From Aphrocallistes beatrix (taxonomy: Eukaryota; Porifera; Hexactinellida; Sceptrulophora; Aphrocallistidae), in NCBI GenBank assembly GCA_963281255.1, contig OY725491.1, positions 4,824,857 to 4,888,856 on the forward strand: a stretch of 64,000 nucleotides of DNA. Direction: 5' to 3'. Below the pieces are notes generated by a model. That model did not search any database. It saw nothing but the letters and a program-made list of their open reading frames with translations, and had not been told where the DNA came from. Shown here piece by piece: positions 11,774-24,623 of this stretch. Position numbers and translations under genes: made by a program. Position 1 is the stretch's first letter. Each line of letters opens with the position of its first letter.

Positions 11774-12885
11774 ATGATACCTTTTAAAATAGCTGATATC
11801 TTCATTAAATTCCAAAGATACATTGGCATCCCATTGGACATCGTTTTCGTATCCCTATCCATTATTTGGACAGTATACTTCATCAACAAGATCGTGATTT
11901 GCATTAAGATGCAAAAGAAATGCTTAAATGAAAGAAATTCAGATTCAGATTATGCTAGAAAGAATAAGTGTGAAATGGTAAAATACGTGTTCCTACTGCT
12001 CATAAACATAACTGAATGCGGTTATATGCCATTATATGGACTGGGAGGTTTGTTACCTCCCGAGCTCTTGTACTCGTCGAGCAGACCAATGCTACCAAAC
12101 TGTGCCAATGAGCTGATAAGTTCAAAAATCTTCGACATTAATCTCATTCTTGAGAATCCTTTCAAAGCTTTCTTGATGGTATTGGTTCAAGTTGTCATGC
12201 TGTTCTATCTCACTTTCCTCACTTGTCTCATGCATTACTTGCACATTATATTTCATTCAATCCCTTTGAACCCTTTCCGGTTTATTCGTCGTTTCCTCTT
12301 ACTCACATCTCTCTTGTCATTCTTTCTTATTATCGTTGGAACTGTCCCTCAACTAATTTTAAGTTAGTGGAACCTCTGATAGAGCTGACCTACTTCTTTG
12401 TATGGTGTAGATACTCTCTCAAGTTCTATCAGACGCTGAAGTGGCGTGTCAGAGAGTTCAGTGTGCGCAAACCTTACTTAGTCAAAGGGTCAGCGAAAAA
12501 CTGCCAACAATTCAAAGTGGTGATGTGCTGTATGGCATTAGGAACTTTCCTGTTCATTACCCTTGATTTTATTCTTAATTATTTCTTTCTTGTCACAGTG
12601 GCGCTGTACTATGGTCCCTGTCTCTTCAATTACGTCTACGGCACTCCCTACTATCAACCCCCCCTCGTAACGAGCGGACAGAGAGAGACACTGTTGTACT
12701 CCTACACAATCAAGGTATTTGTCAGCACTATACTTTTTTTCATTGCAGCTTTAATAGTGGTCTCCCAGTTCTTTACAGCTACTGTCGTGTATTTCGCATT
12801 GTTTCTCAGAGAACGGTTGAGGATGCGTTTTGGGAGAGTTCGCACCCGGTTTACACCTTCACTCCAAAGACGCCTCTTAAATTAA
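11774..12885 (+). pseudogene. Seven-pass membrane protein, copy 1 (one frame break)
   Basis: ATG at 11774 opens a frame to 12367. The homologous protein continues in the next frame from about 12350 to 12885. Alignment with the intact paralogue at 36445-37572 runs the whole length: EMVKYVFLL-INITE, the TM3-TM4 loop, FYQTLKWRVREFSVR, GPCLFNYVYGTPYY and the tail RFGRVRTRFTPSL. The break lies in CAACTAATTTTAAGTTAG, at a run of four T. It could be a real 1-bp indel or a sequencing error; an intron is unlikely because no residues are missing against the paralogue. Hydropathy gives seven segments. Cysteines in the first (PNCAN) and last (GPCLF) outer loops are kept. I do not recognise the family. 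Function is unknown; receptor-like topology is inference. Confidence 0.75.
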
Positions 12886-13724
12886 AACTACTAATACTGG
12901 ATTTTAAGGAAAGTAATGGAGGCATATTTATTATTTTAATTGTGAGTTTGTCTTTTGTTCCTCTTTTGTAAGGTTTTGTTTGTTTGTTTGTTTCTATCAA
13001 TGACATCTAATTTGCAAAATAACTATCAACATTTCACTACATTGTAGTAAGCTAATAATAGGTATAGTAGCTTTAAGAGATTGGATTGGTAACAAGCGAT
13101 TTGAGTTAATTTCTCATTTTTAACATGAATACGAAAAAATGAAAAAGAATAAGAAGTATTAATTATGAAATATATTTTAGACCGTTTTTCTATCTGAACT
13201 CTGGATTTCAAAGTAATAACTCAGATTGCTGGAATAATTAAAAGAGTAATTTAAGGAACAATTTAAACTAAAAGGAATAACAACTTGTATAAAGATTTAG
13301 GTTTAAAATGGAAATAATGAAAATTCAGAATAAGATCGAAAAATAATTCTTGTGGCAGCTTTGTTTAGAATAATTTATTCTATCTGATGATGATTTGCAA
13401 AAGTATTTGCATTTTTCGGTTATAATTAAAATCAACTAAGTGGAACAATTGTGTCGTGAAGTCAGTGCATATTGAGAACCATATGGATCAGCCTTTCGAT
13501 TTTTTGATGTATGAAATTGAAGCAAGATTTTCGTGTGATTATCTTCTCTGTCAACCATTCAAGATCTTCTTTGAAACAAAACGACTGTGTTATAGCTTTA
13601 TGAGACCTATTTTCTACTTGTATCTAATTTTCATCTTGTGTGCAAATTAACAATAATTAACTCAGGGATGGCAACAACAATTTTTGTACAGTACATTTTT
13701 TGTAATACTATACAACTATATCCT
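12886..13724. other. No recognisable feature; 3' flank of seven-pass gene
   Basis: AT-rich non-coding sequence. A 64-codon frame at 13456 has no support. I see no repeat ends. Confidence 0.45.
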
Positions 13725-13841
13725 GCTGCCACTTACAAACTAAAATGAGTGAAATTACTATATCGTAGGGATATCCTTACTATTAAAACTCGATTAATGT
13801 ATATTTATTTATTTATTTATTTATTTATATATATGTATATA

Positions 13842-14027
13842 CAGTCAACTCCGCTTAATAGGGTCACATCGGTCAGGGGATATTTTGACCCGATTAAGCG
13901 GAGAACTCTATTAACCGAAAATATTTTTGTATTAGCCTCTATGTGTGAGAGCTGTTCCGGTCCTGCCAAAAGTGGCCCGATTAAGCGGCTGACCCATTTA
14001 AACAGTGACCCTATTAAGCGGAGTCGA

Positions 14028-14030
<3 letters not shown>
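13842..14030. mobile_element. Tigger/pogo-type MITE, family CAGTCRACTCCGCTTAAT (copy 1)
   Basis: TA-flanked, 189 bp. The ends are CAGTCAACTCCGCTTAATAG and the complement of CAGTCGACTCCGCTTAATAG. CCGATTAAGCGG-like motifs are iterated inside. Other copies lie at 30820-30935 and 59015-59202. Confidence 0.85.

Positions 14031-14109
<79 letters not shown>
14031..14109. repeat. TA microsatellite
   Basis: Uninterrupted TA run. Apparent open frames across it (alternating Tyr-Ile) are artefacts of the repeat. Confidence 0.95.
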
Positions 14110-14112
<3 letters not shown>

Positions 14113-14774
14113 ACGAATTGATTGAAGAAACTGCCAGGCGTAGAAAGCTGATTTTTGGTATGCGGGAGTCCTTTGGCTATGGCTCCACTAAGTTCTGACC
14201 TCAGACGAAAATGTCGACTCATCATGGAATTATGACGTCATTGTCACATTATTAAAAGTTAAGCAATACGGTTATTCGAGCATAACTCAGCCATTATAGG
14301 AGATAGAAGGCTGAAACTTTCATAGAATGTGCATATTAATATGTCTCACATATGATGCAACTATCATCAAAAAATGATGGCTCATCACTCTGTTATGACG
14401 TCATCATTACGCATCAAATATTTAATTTTTCGTGCGATATCGATTATAACAATAGGACAGACTTATTTAGAGTTGTTATCTCCCTTAAAATTAATCAATG
14501 TGACCCCAGGCGCCCGAAGGGCGACTCCGGCGGACACAAAGTGTCCGCCAGCCGCGCAGCACAAGCAAGCGAAGCGCGCTTGTAGATTATTAAACAACGC
14601 AGATAATTGATACACTAGTTGTAAATAGTAGTCAGATTTTGTATCCTCTACAAGAATTGACTACTATTTACAACTAGTGTATCAGTTATCTGCGTTGTTT
14701 AATAATCTTTACCCCTACGATATAGTAATTTCACTAATTTTAGTTCGTAAGTGACAGCAACATTGGTCACTTAC

Positions 14775-15035
14775 GAAGTTAAATAAACGGACAATAAGCT
14801 AGAGACTGGCTTCCAACGATTGACATGGGGTTTTTAGGGGTGTAGATTTAGAATATTATATTTTCGGATCTATATGAGTAATTATTTGTTAACTTTTGTT
14901 TACTATATTTATATAAAGTAAACAAATTCCAAAATAGGCTAGATTGAGTAACTCCAGGCGCCCACAGGGCAACTTTGCGGACGCAAAGTGTTCGCAAGTC
15001 GCGTACCACAGGAAACGAAGCGCTTGTTATAAATA
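14775..15035 (+). repeat. Helentron-like subfamily H2, copy 2
   Basis: Complement of the 9664 copy. It contains GGGGTTTTTAGGGGTGTAG and CAAAATAGGCTAGATTGAG, then the hairpin end (GCGGACGC, GAAGCGCTTGTT). Confidence 0.55.
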
Positions 15036-18009
15036 ATATCGTATTAAATAGAATGCCAAAAGGGTAATTACAGTCTGCCCATTATCGTTGGTGTCTCGCA
15101 ACTATTTTCTACTGAAACCATAAAATGCCGGCATTCGCCATTAAATTTGGGATTGTTGTAGTCCAAATGCATTTGGCATATTTGTAAGACGAAAACATCC
15201 CGCCAAACTGGTAGGCAGGGAAAAGCATTTGAACTGCAACACGTTCATTGAAACTAAGTTCCAGGAGATATCTTACAGAAATTATTCCAATTCTGTTTCA
15301 AGGAAACTATCCAGAAATCTACCAATTTGGATTAGAGAACAATGAAACAATTTAGGTGAGGATATACCACTTCAGAGATATATTACATCATTCTGTTTCA
15401 GGGAATATTGAAACTATGTGGGGAGATATCCTTTCAGAATATCCTGTTTCAAGGAAACAATTCTGCTAGCCATTCTCTCATCAGTCATAAACCACGCCTT
15501 AGAATTACTATTTAGTATTTACTCTGATCCATATTATATATTCAATTATTTGTATGAAATAATACAACTTTCAATCTCTTCTTTCTTACTTAATTAAAAT
15601 GTGCTTTGATCCATTTCTTCCAGAATTAAATCCAAATAATTGATGATTAAATATTACTGGGTGTCCTGTCTAAAAATAAAAAACTAAACTATCAATATCA
15701 ATTGCTTCATTAGACCATCAAGCACATTCATTTGGGTTCGATGTGTGAGTAAAATGGGATCATATCAGCATGAAAACTAGTTTATAAATTCATTTACTCA
15801 ATATATTATCGAAATAACTACCTTTCTATTCAAATGTTTTCAAATAATAAATTCAATTAATTTTCCAAGAATTTTAATATAGTTCCTCATTCTTGTATTG
15901 TTTACGAATCTATACTATAAAAAGGATGTCTGATTCAGGTTTGGTAAAATCGGACCAGTAATTTTTCAAGAACGTCTGGACGGACGGACGGACGTTGTAC
16001 ACCGTCAATACCAATTGGGGACACCTGTAATAGGAACTACACTAAATATGATTTATTTATACAACTCCAATCATTTAACTCAGTCCTAAGTCCACATTCC
16101 ATTCCATAATGCCTCTCCCAAAATGAACTGTATTAAAATAGTGTATTTTAGCTTGGAAATATCGGCTCAAATTATTAATGGGAATTTGGAAAAAGGAAAT
16201 AATTATTAATTCGACTATGCTCTAGTAGGCTAACTTTAAAATCATCATAATGGCGGCCGGCCCTATTCTCTCTCCTGCGAAAGCTATAATAATTAAGGAC
16301 ATATGCGTCAAAGTGGACATTATGGGCGGGCATGCCCGCCCATATTTTTGACTTCAATATATGAAAAAAAATAATGAGCCCAAAAAATATATGAAATGAT
16401 CAATTAATGTAATTAATATTTGCTAAATTCATCTAATGAAGCTGCAGCATTATGTTGTATAATGCTAAAGAGATTGTTGGGAAAGCAGTGGGCCATATTT
16501 GGCACATTTTTCCTCACAACCTTTGTCCTGCAAATTATAGTTCAGGTTCTATATTGGATAAACTTCCACAAAATCGATCGAAATATTTCTAAACCTATCC
16601 ATTATAAAAACAAAGATTGTGAGAGTCGAGGAAAAAATATGCCCAACTATACTGGGGACAGAACTTATGCCCCACCCTGTATATATTAAAAAATATTTCC
16701 TTGCCTTTGTTTAGGTTCTTCGAAATCTTAATGTTTATAAATTTCAAGATTCGCACTATAAGCGGTGCGGATTCAAATTATAGAATGTTCCTGCCCAGTT
16801 ATGGTCGCCTGGCATATATTGAAAATTACTATTCGCATGGAAATAGTAGTTTTTAATACCTCCGCCGGAGAGAAAATTTTGCGCCTATGGTTAAGGGCTA
16901 AAACTTTCAGAAAATGAGTAGTGAAACATTTATTTTTGCACCTCGATACGTATACTTATTTCGATCCGACACATTGGCGAGGTTATTTGTATATAGGGTG
17001 AGAAATTTCACGAATATTTATAGCTCAAAAAACAAGCATGAATATCAATTCAGAGCGAATTCAGTAGATTCCTCATGCGATTAGTTGAGTAACCAACCTT
17101 TCTTTCTTCCATTAATATTTTTAAAGATTACTTACCCAATATCCAATCGACTAGGAAATAATAAGGACTGAACGCTGAATTTAAAAAACACCATGGATAT
17201 GATAGAAGTGGTAGGATAGAACAATTGTTATAATATAAGGCTAGTAGCCCCTTATAGTTGAAAATTTTAGATTTGTTTTATATGATTTTAAAGGTAGCAT
17301 ATAGCTTCGGGGGGATGACAACTTGTCTTCTCCCCAAGGCTCAGCTGAACAGACATTAAAATGCTTTTCTCTTGTCGATTTCAATTCTTATTTTATCTGC
17401 ACAAAAGCCGCCATGTATGTATATGTTACCGTTAAAATCACAAAATCTAAAATTTTCAACCATAAAGTGCCACTACTATCAACAACCTATTCAATTCAAA
17501 TATTTAGGAACCTTCAAAGGTCCTAAAGGCTCTCCTTACCTTACGAGAGAGGCATATTCTACCTCAAAATCGTATTCCCGCCTAGCTACCCATTCTGAAC
17601 CCCGCGAGCGCTAAATTTTATAATTCATATCGAGAGATGTATAGCAAAACCGTCAAGGGTTGGACTAAAAATATGCTACAAAATAGCTAGTTAGGAGATA
17701 ATTACAGTTTTATATAGACTTCAATTTGTTTTGCCCATCTGAGTGAATTTTTTGATAGTGTGAAACTGGTAAATTCGATGAATAAAGACACGGTTAGATT
17801 TCTTGCTATACTAAAGCTGTGTTCTCTCGAAGTGGTTGTCTGCCAAACAGGGCTAGCTTTGAGGTGTCCAGTAACGAATCCAGACTTGAGAAGCTGGAGT
17901 GTAGAGTGCAATTTTTCCGCCGAGGAGCGAATATGAGCCACACTCCAAGGATGGCATAGCGAGGATATGTGGTTAGGGGTAAAACACCAAGCTGGGGGTC
18001 TGGAGGGGT
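15036..18009. other. Gene-poor repeat debris
   Basis: No supported gene. A repeat head is noted at 15905-16005. A transposon-type end, GGGGACAGAACTTATGCCCC, occurs near 16656 next to CACCCTGTATA, so the small frame at 16420-16689 is probably element DNA. The rest is unrecognised. Confidence 0.4.
15905..16005 (+). repeat. Repeat head with iterated GGAC units
   Basis: TCTATACTATAAAAAGGATG is followed by GATTCAGGTTTGG and by GGACGGACGGACGGACG. This pattern of a TCTACTATA-like start plus a GGAC run is seen in Helitron-related and other dispersed repeats of invertebrates. Assignment is tentative. Confidence 0.35.
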
Positions 18010-18536
18010 CAGGGTTGCCATCTCTTCAGTCATAAAAAAAGGACACTCAGGGATAGATCGAAGATTTAGAAAAACGATGTAAAGAGAGAGCGTAGCGAAC
18101 GACAATAATGGCTGTCTGGGTGCTAGCACCCCAAGGAATTGTTTTGAATGTTTTTAGTGTGCTTCTATATCATTATATTGGATCTCTGATCCAATATAAT
18201 GTTATAGTAGCACAGTACTAAAATGAGTGCTGGTGTCCGGCCGTATGTGGTGTACAAACCTGAGTTTAAGAGATATCGGTTTGAATTTTTTTGTGAAGCT
18301 GCGGACATATATGTAAATTCTCACCTAGGGTTTCGATTTCCAAAATATGCTAAATCATCATGATAGCCATTCTAGTATATAATCTACAAGTAAAACGTAA
18401 AAGGACAAGAATGAGTTTATAAGAACAAAAGGACAAAAAGCGAAAAAAAAGGACAATAAGGACAGCATATTTTAAAAAGGACAGGTAGCAAAAAAGAAGG
18501 ACTGTCCTTTCTAAAAAAGGACGTATGGTAACCCTG
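18010..18536. mobile_element. Non-autonomous hAT element, 527 bp
   Basis: Ends CAGGGTTGCCAT and ATGGTAACCCTG. Both sides carry the same 8-bp target duplication GGAGGGGT (18002-18009 and 18537-18544). AAAAAGGACA units repeat near the right end. Non-coding. Confidence 0.88.
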
Positions 18537-18544
18537 GGAGGGGT

Positions 18545-21227
18545 GCTATAAGCCCCCAATGGGGTCCAGGGGATAAACCATTGGGAGCTGACAATTATTT
18601 TTAAAAAAATATCTCCAGAATATTCAAAGTTAGTACATACCTCATCCAGCAAATGATAAGCTAAATGCTATATTTGTCTTAAAATTTAGTAAATGATCGG
18701 TTCCCAGGTCTACAAAAATCAGAACCTCCCAAAATTTTAAATTTCTATTCATAAAGACGAATACTCCTAAACTGTGAAGGATACAATTAATCGAGTTTTA
18801 GATTCGAAATATGCTCATTCGAATTAGTCCTAGTGGAATATTTGTAATCTATTATTAATTCCCAACGTTTTCAAATTTTCAAGAAGTGCCAATTTGTGCC
18901 ACATGTCTGTTTTAACCACTATACATGATGGTGACGAATTACCTCTGGTAGCAAAGGTTGATAGTACTTCTTTCTACTCATTGGAATGAGAAATTTATAG
19001 AATACTTGTGACTAGTTCGAATGCGTAGATTCCGAAGCGCGAATCTGAAATCAGACTCTTAGTATCGCTTAGAGTTTTATTATATTTTCCTTCATGAAAA
19101 ATGTAATTTACTACTATTTGTATCGGAAATATTAAGTGTTCAAATACTTTTGTCGGGTAAGAATACTAGTAAAAATTTGTTTTAACAAATATGTGCTTAG
19201 ATTGAAATTAGAACCAAGAGCCACCATATCTCATTTCACATGATTCTTGGACTTCGAGACGAGATTATAGCTACACTCATACATAGAGATACCAGTTTTC
19301 CGTTCGCCATTGTGAAGGATTGTTGAATCGTTTTCTAGAGGCAGGAATCATTGGGCAAGGGATAGGAAGCAGGCATCGCGTGGAGTCGTTGCCAGTGAAG
19401 TTGGTCGGATAATGGAAAGAGATCCCACAACCAATTACATATCAGGCTGACAGTTCAAGAGTCAGAGTATATTATTGGTAACTTAATCTTCCTCACTTTT
19501 GCAATCCATATTTTCTTTTTTAAGAAAATAAGGCTAGGACTGTAAAATGTGCGGATTTTTAAATTATAAAATATATTTTTTTATTATTTCGTTCTAAGCA
19601 GTTATGTAACAAAACCCAAGCATCACTTCAAGGCCTGTCACACTTAAACTGATTGGCACCCAAATCAATTTTTTTTACCGATTCCTGGCCAAGGGCCTGC
19701 CAGCAAGCCCGGCTCGGAGTGACAGGCTACGCCCCTGTTCCTTGCATATATTTGTTGTTTTCCTTTTATCGAAATAAATTATCTTAATTTGTTTTGATTA
19801 TTCTTCATCCTCCAATGATAGACTATTATGTCTGTGAGGACGATAACCGATCAGGCCCCGGACTAGTTATGCCGTACAAGCTCTATAGCTGACTTAAGCC
19901 CCCTTTCGCCAATTATTTATGCTGGGGGCTTGGACTTGTGGTCATAGGCGCCGAATTTGGGGCCTGGGGAGGCCCGATCCCTCCCTGGATTCGAAGATGG
20001 TCCATAGATGTAATACAAATTTAGACGTGAGCCCCTCCAAGAATTTTTAAGTACAATTTCAAACCTTTTCACTTTGGCCAAGTTAGTTGAGAACATGTTT
20101 AATCTCCACCACCCGCATCAATCAATATTTAGCTACCACATAGTTTATTGTCGTTATTGCAATCAGTCCCATTGTTTTTGAGGTGCAGAGAATTTATTGC
20201 TATCGATTGAGTTATACAGTCGATATATCTAACGTTTCAATATATTTTGACGGTTACAGTCAAAATCTTTTTTTTTTGTCCCCTTGATGCACGGAAAAAA
20301 ATACGATAACCCAAAAACGATGATGTATAATTATAGAAAATCAACTACATAATAATGTTCTAAATTTATGTGAGTCATGGAGATGGCACCATGCTAACCA
20401 AGAGAGATTTTTGCACGGTTGGTTGGGAGACAAGAAAAAAGCGAAGGCAAAAGATACGATGTGATTTGTATAAATAATCGCTGAAAACGTGCACTGAGAA
20501 TGAGGCAAAAACCCGAATTCGAATGAATTGAGACTTCAATGCGTTTCTAAAAGTTTGTAACAAATTATAGATGAAAATATCAGCTTTAATTTTATAGAAA
20601 TAACAAGATAATGATGATGAAATACCGCCCCACCACATCCCCACTTTTTGGGAGCTGAAACAAGTTTTCTATTAACAATAACCTTAATTAATTTTTATTA
20701 AATTATATATTTCATGGGGGATACTGCAACTCCCGAAAATGGTAGATTTTGACTATTAAACAGCCCTAGATATTTCCAAATTTAACAATAGAAAATGTAT
20801 TCTGGTCACCTTGTGTATCTCCATAATTTTTTGTCCAATTTTATGAGAACGCATATAACTTTTGTGTCTCTATGTCGCCTTTTTCAGTATTTTAACTTCT
20901 TACTCTGACATGGATCAAGTTTTATCTTAGTAGAGGCCGATACCTTTTTAATATTGATTTCATTTGTGTATACATTTAAATAATAATTATGGAAATTATG
21001 TGATCAATGAATTATTCTGTCTTTTAACCAATTCATTAAATTTATCGTCAAATTGCAGCTAAAGGGTCAATTTTTAAAATGGTTCAAAAGGGATGAATGC
21101 ATTTGTCCGAATTTTATAGTTTACAAACAAACATCACTCCTAAAAACTGCAAAATCCTCGACTTTTTTTTACACAAAATAGGTAGTTCGTATGAATATTT
21201 TGAAATCGGAAATTTATAAATTGATTA
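18545..21227. other. No supported gene
   Basis: AT-rich sequence with a weak relic of a Tc1-type MITE end near 19150 (CAAATACTTTTGTCGGGTAA), related to the element at 58533. The remaining open frames are short and featureless. Confidence 0.4.
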
Positions 21228-22159
21228 CAGGGTGTCAATTAAGTTATGTTACAAGCTTCATAAGGCATAAATTGTAATTCTGTTGTGACTAATATTATAC
21301 TCAAACGATAATGCGGAAATGGTTCGACTTTTTGAAAAAGGAAATAGTTTGAATTGCGGATTTAGGAAATAGTTCGACTTTTTAGCATTAGAATTAATTG
21401 TGGTTTTCATGCGAACTATTTCCTTTTTTGGAAAGTCGAACTATTTCCGTTTTTTTGCGAACTATTTCCACCATACCCAAAGTACTACTCAAACAATCTT
21501 AGTTATTATGGTGTTTAGAATTCTAGTTCGAGTATTTTCATTGATTTTAAAAGATTTTTTAGTCTAAAACCTAGAAATGTATTTTTATGGTGAGTTTTGA
21601 GAATAAAATATGTGTCCTGTCACGCAGCGAAAATCGAGAACCAGGCCCCTCTACTGTAAAAAATGTCTTGATCCATTTTCCATGATGATTTAGCACCAGA
21701 TACCTTTCATTCACCATGGAAATATTTCACAAATCCATTGGAATGGAAGAAAGTTATTCACTCGCAAGTTCAAATTAGGTACATTTTCACTTTTTTTCCA
21801 CCAAAAGATCTGATCCAAATTGTTCTCAAAATGCAATGATCTGAACATCCTATATTTCTACAAATTTAGATTGTTCGAGTATAATATGTGAGCTAATTTT
21901 CCCTAGAATTTGAAGACGGAAAGATTATTTTAAAAGCAGTGGGCCTTGATTCGCGAATATCGCTGCGTGGCATGACACATTTTCTTTCTCAAAATTCACC
22001 ATACAAAACATAGTTCTATTTCTTGGACTTGCGTAAAATCTTTTAGAATCATTGAAATATTCGAATTTCAATCTCTAAAGACCATAATAACTAAAATTGT
22101 TTGAGTATAAGAAATTTTATACATAATGAAGCTTGTAACAGAACTTTACTGACACCCTG
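21228..22159. mobile_element. Palindromic Tc1/mariner-type MITE, family CAGGGTGNC (copy A)
   Basis: TA-flanked. The ends are CAGGGTGTCAATTAAGTTAT and the complement of CAGGGTGTCAGTAAAGTTCT. Long arms match each other and match the elements at 25910-27045 and 57597-58370. A smaller insertion splits the left arm. Confidence 0.8.
21307..21486. mobile_element. Small MITE nested in the palindrome
   Basis: Flanked by ACTCAAAC on both sides (21299-21306 and 21487-21494); the opposite arm carries this sequence once. Inside, GGAAATAGTTCGACTTT is iterated on both strands. Confidence 0.65.
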
Positions 22160-23223
22160 TACCTTATTCCTTCAAATACGCATAAGCTGTTGAGAATTGA
22201 AGCTCTGTATTCAGTTTATTCGCCGTAACTTTGTTTCCTTTTTCATTCTATAAGTTTGAACTATGTTACGAGGTCGCATTTCGAAGTTATAGTGTTTTAA
22301 ATCGAAAATAGCCAGAACTTTTGTGTTTTTAGCTTCCAAACACTATAACTTTGAAATTCACCCTCGTATCGTGATTCTGAGCCTATAGATAGCGATTTAT
22401 ATATAATTTCAATTTCTTATATTCAAAATAGTTAACCAATGATAATCCATGGTTTTACCCTGGCATATTCAAGCGCGTTATTTCAACCAATTTATATCTA
22501 GACGCGCAAAATATCTTACGAAACACCTATATCGCAATATTAATTGCATTCGAAAATGATCAGAAATTATTTTTTAGCGTGCATATCGTAGAAAATCTAG
22601 ATGCAATCATGGTATGATTTTTTAAAGTTCTAGACTAGTACATTGTTTAGCGATGAAATGGTATTCCAACGATCTCTCTCTTTGTCTCGGACGAGTAGAA
22701 ATGAATTTATACAAATGTCAGGCTAGATATACAACGAGGTATATGATACTTGTTTTCTTACTGATGTTTGGAATGGGAGTTACACTAGTTTTGATGTTAA
22801 GAAATACTCTTGTGATTATTTCTACTATCCTAACTGAAAATTATATCTGTTCGCTCTATGAGATAAAATACTTCCCTTTGTTTTTGGATCAGATTCGCAT
22901 TATCAAATTTTATTCATCTTTTGAATCTGCTCAAAATTGGTTGATCGTATTCTCAGGTTTTATTTAGCATTCACCAATTTTTTCGGAGCAGTCGCAATGG
23001 TTGTGAAGAGGTTTTCTCGTATTATAATGAGATAACTCGGGCAGTTTATCGATAAACTTATTGGACTAAAGAATTATACAGAGCATTTGTGTGTGATCAA
23101 TTTGTATCGTATTGGACTAGTAATCTCCCGTATATTTTAGACTCTAGGCATACTGCACTATAGAATGTGAACACTATACATATATATGTTAGCTCACAGC
23201 CTACTATATATAAGGCCTAAGAG
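22160..23223. other. No supported gene
   Basis: A 104-codon frame at 22653-22967 has one hydrophobic stretch but no relatives in the window and no splice context. I treat it as chance. Confidence 0.4.
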
Positions 23224-24095
23224 TAACTTAACCAGGGATGCGGTAGAAGATGGATGAAGAAATACATGAACTGCCTTAAATCATTAACAAAGCACAATAG
23301 AGCTTAGGAATGTATTACCAGCATATATAAATATGATGTCAAAGCACCCATATCCGTTGTTAAAATTTAGATTAGCCATCAAATGATTGCGCAACAGGCT
23401 ATATTTGTCAAATTTAGTGATTTTCAGAGGCCGTTTAAGGGCATTTCTAAGTGTTTTTATTATAAGGTTTTTCGCATAGAACTGAGAAGTGAATGTGTTA
23501 ATACTAAAAATCAGGAATTATTTCATGGAATGTTCTTACATTCCAGTGTTGCTATGGAAATGTGTTTTGGTCAGTTGGGGGTATATCTTGAAAACAGCGA
23601 TAGCTAGACATTCAAATTTAATCCCATTTGATAGCAAATAGGCTACTTCCTATTAAGCTATACTACAATTTCTATGTCTTAATTCTATAATTTACGAGTT
23701 ATTAGACAATTTATCATATTGGTCACATTTGGTAATTTGTCGAATATCTCGTAAATTATTGAATTAAGACATAGAAATTGTATTATAGCTAAATAAGAAG
23801 TAGCCTATTTGCTATCAAATGGGATTAAATTTGAATGTCTAGCAATCGCTGTTTTCAAGATATAGCCCCAACTGACCAAAACACGTTTTCATAGCAACAC
23901 TGGAATGTAAGAACATTCCATGAAAAAAATCCAAATTTTTAGTATTAAGTTGCTATTAACACATTCACTTAGAAGTGTCCTTAAACGGCCTCTGAAAATC
24001 ACTAAATTTGACACAAATATAACCTGTTGCGCAATCATTTGATGGCTAATCTGAATTTTAACAACGGATATGGGTGCTTAGGCTATGGTTAGCTC
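23224..24095. repeat. Fold-back element F1 (copy 3), intact palindrome
   Basis: Arms of about 350 bp (about 23345-23718 and 23740-24085) are near-perfect complements with a short centre at GGTCACATTTGG. Landmarks shared with copy 1 are AACCAGGGATGCGGTA, GTATTACCAGCATATATAAA, TTGCGCAACAGG and CTTCCTATTA. No insertion. Confidence 0.85.
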
Positions 24096-24623
24096 TAAAA
24101 TTAAAATATTCTATGTAGGTAATAATGTGAGATAATCTTAATCCAATTTTCAGAAATTTTACATTAAATGTTCACTATGTTTCAGTTTACTACGTTCCTC
24201 CTCCCAAACTTCAAAAGACCACGGCCTAACCCCCGTCAGCGAGAACCGTGATTCGCTGATTAAATTCAGTCATTAGGTTACTATTATGAGTTAGTAGAGT
24301 TATTTTATTATCTATGCATTGGTTTAATTGACGGATGCATTTACTATACATAGCAGTTCAAAGTGAGTGTCGGTGTCCTTTCCTTAGCTACTTTTATATA
24401 TATACAAGTATGACATACTTGTATATACAGTGAAAACTGGACTTTATATCATATCTGTTAACTACGTATAAGAGTCATTATCATTTCTTTTAGATGACTG
24501 TTCTGTTTCAGTCAGGTTTACTATATCTTTACATTTAAATATGTTTTATTCTTGTATATTATAATTTTTGATTAGATATCTAGTAAGTATATACTTGGAA
24601 ATTTCAATCGTATAAATATAACA

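Larger units (their letters stand above)
13774..14583 (+). mobile_element. Helentron-like element with central TA microsatellite
   Basis: Order on the plus strand: 5' motif TCCTTACTATTAAAACTCG, TTTA/TA microsatellite, TGTAACGAATTGATTGAAG, body with paired TGACGTCAT motifs, GC-rich hairpins (GGCGGACAC/GTGTCCGCC), and terminal palindrome AAGCGCGCTT plus GT. The mirrored F3 arm shows the empty site without a clear duplication. A TA-flanked MITE sits inside the microsatellite. Confidence 0.65.
13725..14757. repeat. Palindromic element F3 split by a Helentron-like insertion
   Basis: The left arm (13725-13773, CTTACAAACTAAAATGAGTG, TATATCGTAGGG) and the segment after the insertion (14584-14643, ACTAGTTGTAAATAGTAG) are mirrored by 14650-14757. 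The intact right arm reads straight across the site, so the inner element can be delimited from it. Confidence 0.7.

Noticed and set aside
12340-12370. A short intron as the cause of the frame change in the first seven-pass gene
   Set aside because: Alignment to the intact paralogue leaves no room for removed bases beyond one or two.
14031-14109. Open frames rich in alternating Tyr-Ile at TA runs (also near 59700, 60310 and 25150)
   Set aside because: They are translations of TA microsatellites and have no coding support.
16420-16689. 89-codon frame ending in CACCCTGTATA
   Set aside because: The end of the frame is a transposon-type terminus, so the stretch is probably element DNA.
22653-22967. 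104-codon frame with a hydrophobic stretch
   Set aside because: No paralogue, splice context or motif; AT-rich DNA often yields hydrophobic chance frames.
24400-24435. ACAAGTATGACATACTTGTA palindrome as an operator upstream of eL39
   Set aside because: Isolated small palindrome in AT-rich DNA with no second copy or known factor.
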